Assembly (NCBI GenBank): GCA_026985515.1
Contig: JALSQH010000155.1
Coordinates: 1 to 10,829, forward strand
From: a bacterium
GTDB lineage: Bacteria > JALSQH01
Direction: 5' to 3'
DNA length: 10,829 bases
Of this stretch, positions 7,479-10,829 are shown piece by piece; the stretch's first letter is position 1; each line of letters opens with the position of its first letter. A model generated the notes under the pieces. The model was given only the letters and a program-made list of their open reading frames with translations. It made no database searches and was not told where the DNA came from. Both the position numbers and the translations under genes were made by a program.

Positions 7479-8453
7479 ATGAAGAAGGACAGAGACGGGA
7501 TCGAGAGAGTCTGGGTAAGAAGCGGTCTTCACTCCACCAGGGAGTGGGTGGAAATTGGTGTCATAACTCCACCTGAGATGGTTGAGGCAATCTGTGACTT
7601 CATGATGGAAAATGGCTCTGTGGGAGTTTTGGTTGAAAGTGAAGATGCAAGATACCCTGATCACAGGTATTTTAACTGGACACTCGTAAAAGCCTTTTTC
7701 AAGTATGATAAAGTTAAGGAAGTTGAAAGCAAATTTGATGAGTATTTAAAAAAACTCAAGGAATTGTTCCCATCCAGTGAGCCGCCTGTAGTAAGAAAGG
7801 GTCTTGTTGATAATGAATACTGGAATTTCAGATGGAAACGTTATTTTGAACCAGTCGAAATTTATGAAGATTTCGTAATTGCACCTGCCTGGTACGACAA
7901 GAAAAATTTTAAAAGAAAAAATAAAACTGTTGTTCTGATTGATCCGGGGATGACATTTGGTACAGGGGTTCACCCCACTACAAAACTTGCCATAAAAGGC
8001 ATAAGAAATGTATATGAACTGCTTGATAAAAGAAGGGTGATGAGAAAAAAGCTTCTTGATGTTGGTACAGGGTCAGGGGTTCTGGCAATATCTGCATCAA
8101 AATTTGGTTTTTATGAGGTGCTTGGCATTGATATTGATCCTGAAGCTGTAAAAGTATCGAGAAAGAATGTAGAGGTGAACAACTGTCAGCATAATACTTT
8201 CATTCTCCGTAGGGAAGTATCAGTAATAGATGAAGAGTTTGACTGTGTTGTGGCAAATATTGATACGAAGACTCTGATTTCAATGAAAAGGGAACTTTCC
8301 CGTGTCGTTAACAGGGGTGGGTATCTCGTTCTCTCCGGAATAAGATGGAACGAAGCTGCGGATATTAAGAGCGAATTTGTCACCCAGAGATTTGAGTTTT
8401 TGCAGGTTGAGTATGAACAGGGGTGGAGCGGGATGATCTTCCACAAAAGATAA
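7479..8453 (+). CDS. prmA: Ribosomal protein L11 methyltransferase
   Basis: SAM-dependent enzyme that methylates ribosomal protein L11. Numbered from the ATG at 7479 (324 aa): a small N-terminal alpha/beta domain, a linker with WNFRWKRYFEP (the W-x-x-x-WK-x-YF-x-P signature), then DPGMTFGTGVHPTT (155-168), SAM motif I LLDVGTGSG (192-200) and ANID (259-262), where the family usually has ANIL. The start is uncertain. The frame is open from a TTG at 7458, which lies inside the predicted promoter. The family normally begins at about WVEIGVITPPE, so a GTG at 7548 is also possible, though its AGGGAG is only 3 nt away. From 7479 the protein has roughly 20 extra charged residues. The stop overlaps the rsmE ATG (TAATG), a typical coupled pair. 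Confidence 0.92.
   Translation: MKKDRDGIERVWVRSGLHSTREWVEIGVITPPEMVEAICDFMMENGSVGVLVESEDARYPDHRYFNWTLVKAFFKYDKVKEVESKFDEYLKKLKELFPSSEPPVVRKGLVDNEYWNFRWKRYFEPVEIYEDFVIAPAWYDKKNFKRKNKTVVLIDPGMTFGTGVHPTTKLAIKGIRNVYELLDKRRVMRKKLLDVGTGSGVLAISASKFGFYEVLGIDIDPEAVKVSRKNVEVNNCQHNTFILRREVSVIDEEFDCVVANIDTKTLISMKRELSRVVNRGGYLVLSGIRWNEAADIKSEFVTQRFEFLQVEYEQGWSGMIFHKR
7530..7546 (+). promoter_or_regulatory. Small hairpin at the prmA start region
   Basis: CACTCC (7530-7535) and GGAGTG (7541-7546) form a perfect 6-bp stem with a 5-nt loop. It encloses the AGGGAG (7539-7544) that precedes the in-frame GTG at 7548. If the GTG is used, the hairpin would hide the ribosome site; if the ATG at 7479 is used, it is just coding sequence. 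Regulatory meaning is speculative. Confidence 0.25.
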
Positions 8454-9163
8454 TGGCAAACTTCTATTTTGCTTCCCGATTGGAAAATGGAACTGCAATA
8501 ATTCAGGATGATCTTCACCATATTGTAAGAGTAGCCCGCCACAGAGTGGGTGAAGAGATAGGTGTTCTTTTTCCCCCTGGAAGAGGAAGAGGGAAAATTA
8601 TTTCCGTGGACTCAGCGTCTGTTGTGGTGAAATTATCTTTTTGGGAAGAATTTTCTTTTTCTCCTGTTAAGATTACCGTTGCTGTTCCACTTATAAAGGA
8701 AGAACCTTTGAAAGAGGTTGTGAGACACTCTGTGGAATTAGGTGTCTTTAAAATTCTTCTCCTTGAAACAGAAAGGTCAAGAAGGATTAAACATGTAAAA
8801 GTGGAAAAACTCAAAAAAATTGTTAAAGAAGCTGCAAAACAATCTGGCAATCCTCTTTTACCAGACATAGAAACGGCGGATTTGACCGGAGTATGTTTAA
8901 GGGGAATTTTTATGGATCAGGGTGGAATGGATTTTTCAGAATACACTCCAGTGGAAGGTGAAAACTGCATTGTTGTTGGACCTGAGGGAGGATTGACGGA
9001 AATGGAAAAGGAATTGCTTGTTAAAAGAGGCTTTGTGGGAGTGAAATTTGGTGATATGATATTAAAGAGCGAAACTGCAGTGCTGGCAGGAGTAACTCTG
9101 GGAAAATATTTATGGAAGAGCCATCATGAAAAAGTGTCCATACTGTGGTTTCAACAATCCTGA
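8453..9163 (+). CDS. rsmE: 16S rRNA (uracil-1498-N3)-methyltransferase
   Basis: SPOUT-class enzyme that methylates U1498 in the decoding region of 16S rRNA, using SAM bound in a trefoil knot. The 236-aa protein has an N-terminal PUA-like RNA-binding part, then EAAKQSGNPLLPDI, GPEGGLTEMEKE (from residue 176) and MILKSETA (to 209), all family signatures. The ATG at 8453 is chosen over an upstream GTG (8423) because MANFYFA is the family N-terminus and the ATG overlaps the prmA stop by one base. The prmA-rsmE pairing is widely conserved. Its last 38 nt overlap the next gene, so the final residues (HHEKVSILWFQQS) are shaped by the downstream zinc-ribbon frame. Confidence 0.95.
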   Translation: MANFYFASRLENGTAIIQDDLHHIVRVARHRVGEEIGVLFPPGRGRGKIISVDSASVVVKLSFWEEFSFSPVKITVAVPLIKEEPLKEVVRHSVELGVFKILLLETERSRRIKHVKVEKLKKIVKEAAKQSGNPLLPDIETADLTGVCLRGIFMDQGGMDFSEYTPVEGENCIVVGPEGGLTEMEKELLVKRGFVGVKFGDMILKSETAVLAGVTLGKYLWKSHHEKVSILWFQQS

Positions 9164-9590
9164 TTCTGCCCTTGTGTGCCTGAATTGTGGAAGAAGTCTG
9201 GCAGGAGTAAAGGAGGATGATTTTGTTATATCCCCGGATGAAGATACAAGTTATATTCTTGGCAAGAGGGAGGAACTGATAAAAATTTCAAAGAGATCAA
9301 AATTGCCCTTTTTTGTGGATTTTTTTATGCTGCTTTTAATTTGGCTTTTTGTTTTTGGCATTTTGCTATTTCTCTCTTTTACCACATTACTTGCAATGGT
9401 TATTGCAGGTGTTTTTACGACACTCTTTTTTCTATTTGTGGAGTTTGTTCTTCTGTTCTCGGGGGAAGGAACATTTGGAGAAATTCTCGTTAAAAAAGAA
9501 GTAGGTGACAGGAAAAAAATAATTCTTTTTCTTATGCTTACTGGTTTTATACCTCTATTTGTTGCCGCCGTTATTCTCTTTTTAAAGTAA
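9126..9590 (+). CDS. Zinc-ribbon membrane protein, RDD-like
   Basis: A 154-aa protein of unknown function. The N-terminus is a zinc ribbon (CPYC at 4-7, CLNC at 18-21, each followed by Gly), then about 35 charged residues, then hydrophobic segments at roughly 61-85, 87-111 and 131-153. PFFVDFFML (61-69) and GTFGEILVKKEV (115-126) resemble the first helix and the TLGKRLLGLRV-type loop of RDD-family proteins, so a zinc ribbon fused to an RDD-like domain is my best description; this rests on pattern only. The ATG at 9126 has GGAAGAG about 5 nt upstream and overlaps rsmE by 38 nt. The stop overlaps that of the convergent membrane gene. The cytoplasmic ribbon may bind a partner protein or nucleic acid (inference). 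Confidence 0.75.
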   Translation: MKKCPYCGFNNPDSALVCLNCGRSLAGVKEDDFVISPDEDTSYILGKREELIKISKRSKLPFFVDFFMLLLIWLFVFGILLFLSFTTLLAMVIAGVFTTLFFLFVEFVLLFSGEGTFGEILVKKEVGDRKKIILFLMLTGFIPLFVAAVILFLK

Positions 9591-10514
9591 GTTTTTTAAA
9601 CTCTCCCTCAGAATTTTCCATGAAGGACCGTTAAACCCTTCTATCAGGGCCATGGTTAAAAAGACCCCTGCACCTGCCAGGAACTGTGCAAGAATGGCAT
9701 AAAGAATAAGGATCCAGTACCTGCGCAAACTTTTTTTTCTTTTCTGGTAGTGGAGAAAGAAGAGAGCGTAAAAGAAAACTGCATAGAACCACGATACAAA
9801 ATTTATAATGGGTACCCCCATGAATTGTAGTTCATTTTTCAAAAGATGATTCCACTGCCAGAACTGAATATGGGGGGAACTTGCAACAGGATCAATGCTC
9901 ATATCCCAGAAGAGAGCTATTAAAGAGATTGTAAAAGCACCACCAGTAAGAGTTTTAAAGGGGGCAAAATTGATTTTCCTTATTTTTTCAAACATGAAGT
10001 AGGATGTGTAAAAAACTGCGCTCCATCCAATCATAGTTACAAGGGGAGCTCTCAGTGGAGGAATATAAATGTGGAAATTTTTCTCGAAGAAGAAGTTTAA
10101 AATTATGCCACTGTTTTCAAGGGAAAAACCATACAGAAGTGTAATGATGAAGAATTCGATTACACCTTCTTTTCCGTAGAATTTAAAAGCATGTATGAAA
10201 AGAAGAATCCAGAAGATAAAGTTACTTATTTCGTAAATCCATTTTATTTCTGATATTGTGAGGGGAAGGGGAGGAACCAGTTTCTCTATTAATCCCCAGA
10301 TGATCAGAGCAATCAGGATGTTTATCAGGGGATAATACTTGTCGTTTCTATCTTTACCCTCTTTCATAATATAGAGGACAAAAAATGCAAGGGGGAAGAT
10401 GAAAAGGGCACTGGAATATTCGTTTTCCGGGATCCTTGTCTTTGCATAGAATTGGAAAAAATAGAATGAAATCACATAAAACCAAACGGGAAAATTTTTC
10501 CAGATGTTACCCAT
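9582..10514 (-). CDS. Multi-pass membrane protein, CruF/DUF422 carotenoid-biosynthesis type
   Basis: A 310-aa integral membrane protein with about eight hydrophobic segments. Characteristic blocks are YGFSLENSGI (about 128-137), WDMSIDPVASS (203-213) with FWQWN soon after, and MGVPIINFVSWF (232-243), matching the D-x-x-x-DP and GVP-x-x-NF-x-GW patterns of the CruF/DUF422 family. Known members hydrate carotenoid ends (1',2'-hydratase); other members have no assigned reaction, and no other carotenoid gene is present here, so the substrate is open. An ATG at 10547 is in frame, but the ATG at 10514 has AAGGAG at 6 nt and a promoter just upstream, so it is preferred. It converges on the zinc-ribbon gene, overlapping by 9 nt, and stands as a single-gene unit. 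Confidence 0.72.
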   Translation of the reverse strand: MGNIWKNFPVWFYVISFYFFQFYAKTRIPENEYSSALFIFPLAFFVLYIMKEGKDRNDKYYPLINILIALIIWGLIEKLVPPLPLTISEIKWIYEISNFIFWILLFIHAFKFYGKEGVIEFFIITLLYGFSLENSGIILNFFFEKNFHIYIPPLRAPLVTMIGWSAVFYTSYFMFEKIRKINFAPFKTLTGGAFTISLIALFWDMSIDPVASSPHIQFWQWNHLLKNELQFMGVPIINFVSWFYAVFFYALFFLHYQKRKKSLRRYWILILYAILAQFLAGAGVFLTMALIEGFNGPSWKILRESLKNLL

Positions 10515-10537
10515 TGTTTGCTCCTTTTTGAAGGTTA

Positions 10538-10546
10538 ATTTTAGCA
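10538..10546 (-). promoter_or_regulatory. Predicted extended -10 promoter of the CruF-like gene
   Basis: The minus strand reads TGCTAAAAT, an extended -10 (TGnTAtAAT type), about 24 nt before the ATG at 10514. The -35 is weak (CTGAAT at a 17-nt spacing). Transcription would start near 10531, giving a leader of about 17 nt that includes AAGGAG. If correct, the structured region beyond 10551 is not part of this gene's leader. Confidence 0.45.
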
Positions 10547-10550
10547 TAAA

Positions 10551-10829
10551 CCGGGACAGAATTCAGGGAAACCTGAATTAAAATTCATGAAGGGGAGGAA
10601 TACCCCCTTTCGGAAAGGTGACGAATTGACGTCCTGTGGGTTTGTTCATTTCCTATCCCCCCTTCCGACCTTCTGTCCCTCCGTTAAGTGTGACTCCGTG
10701 GGGTAGTTTCACTTGAATAAACCGCTTTCACAGCCGACCCGATGGGAGGCTCCGCAAGAAGGATGTCTTCCTCTGCGGGCATTCCACGATTGCTCCGCCT
10801 TTACCCCATCGTGTCTGTCTCCGTCACAA
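10551..10829. ncRNA. Unidentified structured RNA region, possibly truncated by the window edge
   Basis: No gene in 280 nt, and base composition breaks from its surroundings: 36 of 60 bases are G or C at 10741-10800, against 16 of 60 at 10201-10260. Pairings seen: GGGACAGAA (10553-10561) with TTCTGTCCC (10671-10679), a perfect 9 bp closing a domain; a GAAA tetraloop hairpin with 8-bp arms (10560-10579); GGGG/CCCC (10592-10606); CCTTT/AAAGG (10606-10618); a 10-position stem with one mismatch and one wobble (10686-10695/10705-10714); CGATGGG plus AGGC (10740-10750) with GCCT and CCCATCG (10797-10811); inside that a hairpin at 10752-10778; TGTGAC (10689-10694) with GTCACA (10823-10828). The GNRA loop and one wobble favour the plus strand, while the 10752-10778 hairpin pairs slightly better on the minus strand, so I leave the strand open. 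I could not assign it to a known RNA family. Confidence 0.55.
10560..10579 (+). repeat. Perfect hairpin with GAAA tetraloop
   Basis: AATTCAGG, GAAA, CCTGAATT: 8-bp arms and a GNRA-type loop when read on the plus strand. No T-tract follows on either strand, so it is not a standard terminator. The GNRA loop is the main hint that the surrounding RNA is read rightward. Its first two bases also belong to the 9-bp pairing with 10671-10679, so the two helices would meet there. Confidence 0.7.

Noticed and set aside
8423-8452. Earlier GTG start for rsmE
   Set aside because: It would overlap prmA by 31 nt and add residues before the normal family start; the ATG coupled to the prmA stop is better.
8186-8542. 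Open frames opposite prmA and rsmE, and others opposite the main genes
   Set aside because: They have no recognisable motifs, are rich in Ser/Phe/Leu as expected for antisense shadows, and lie opposite well-supported genes.
10551-10829. RNase P RNA, tmRNA or group II intron
   Set aside because: Some fragments look suggestive (GGGGAGGAA at 10592-10600; ACAGAA on the minus strand), but the conserved blocks do not follow in the right order, no T-arm/CCA end or domain V-like hairpin is visible, and I would be forcing the match.
10551-10829. Riboswitch leader of the CruF-like gene
   Set aside because: A good extended -10 at 10538-10546 lies between it and the gene, and no known aptamer motif or terminator/antiterminator arrangement is seen. 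Not excluded if that promoter is false.
1-10829. CRISPR arrays, insertion sequences, tRNA or rRNA genes
   Set aside because: No regularly spaced repeats, transposase-like protein, terminal inverted repeats flanking a gene, cloverleaf or conserved rRNA blocks were found by eye on either strand.

Overview
The window looks like chromosomal sequence from an AT-rich, Gram-negative bacterium. Arginine is mostly encoded by AGA/AGG, proteins are rich in Lys, Glu and Ile, and genes overlap tightly, all of which fits a thermophile. Two heptosyltransferase-type (GT9) enzymes and a Trm112-like protein imply an LPS-like outer membrane. I cannot name the phylum from the sequence.

Layout. Positions 13-7379 (minus strand) carry one eight-gene operon. 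In transcription order it encodes a secreted double-thioredoxin-fold protein, a small zinc-ribbon (Trm112/YcaR-like) protein, two GT9 glycosyltransferases, thymidylate kinase (tmk), DNA polymerase III delta-prime (holB), a RicT/YaaT PSP1-domain protein, and methionyl-tRNA synthetase (metG) with a fused C-terminal tRNA-binding domain. Almost every junction is an overlap of about 10-30 nt, the rest a 2-nt gap, so translational coupling is likely. The tmk-holB-ricT-metG block is a classic bacterial housekeeping order. The upstream genes look like an envelope module joined to it.

Positions 7380-7478 form a divergent promoter region. Positions 7479-9590 (plus strand) carry prmA (L11 methyltransferase), rsmE (16S rRNA m3U1498 methyltransferase) and a zinc-ribbon membrane protein, again overlapping. 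This is a ribosome-modification operon with a membrane protein attached. It converges, with a 9-nt overlap, on a minus-strand multi-pass membrane protein of the CruF/DUF422 carotenoid-biosynthesis type (9582-10514).

Positions 10548-10829 hold no gene. The stretch is far richer in G+C than its surroundings and full of nested inverted repeats, including a GAAA-capped hairpin and a perfect 9-bp long-range pairing. It is most likely a structured non-coding RNA, perhaps running off the window edge. I could not match it to RNase P RNA, tmRNA, SRP RNA, 6S RNA, rRNA, tRNA or a common riboswitch, and it is the best candidate for something undescribed.
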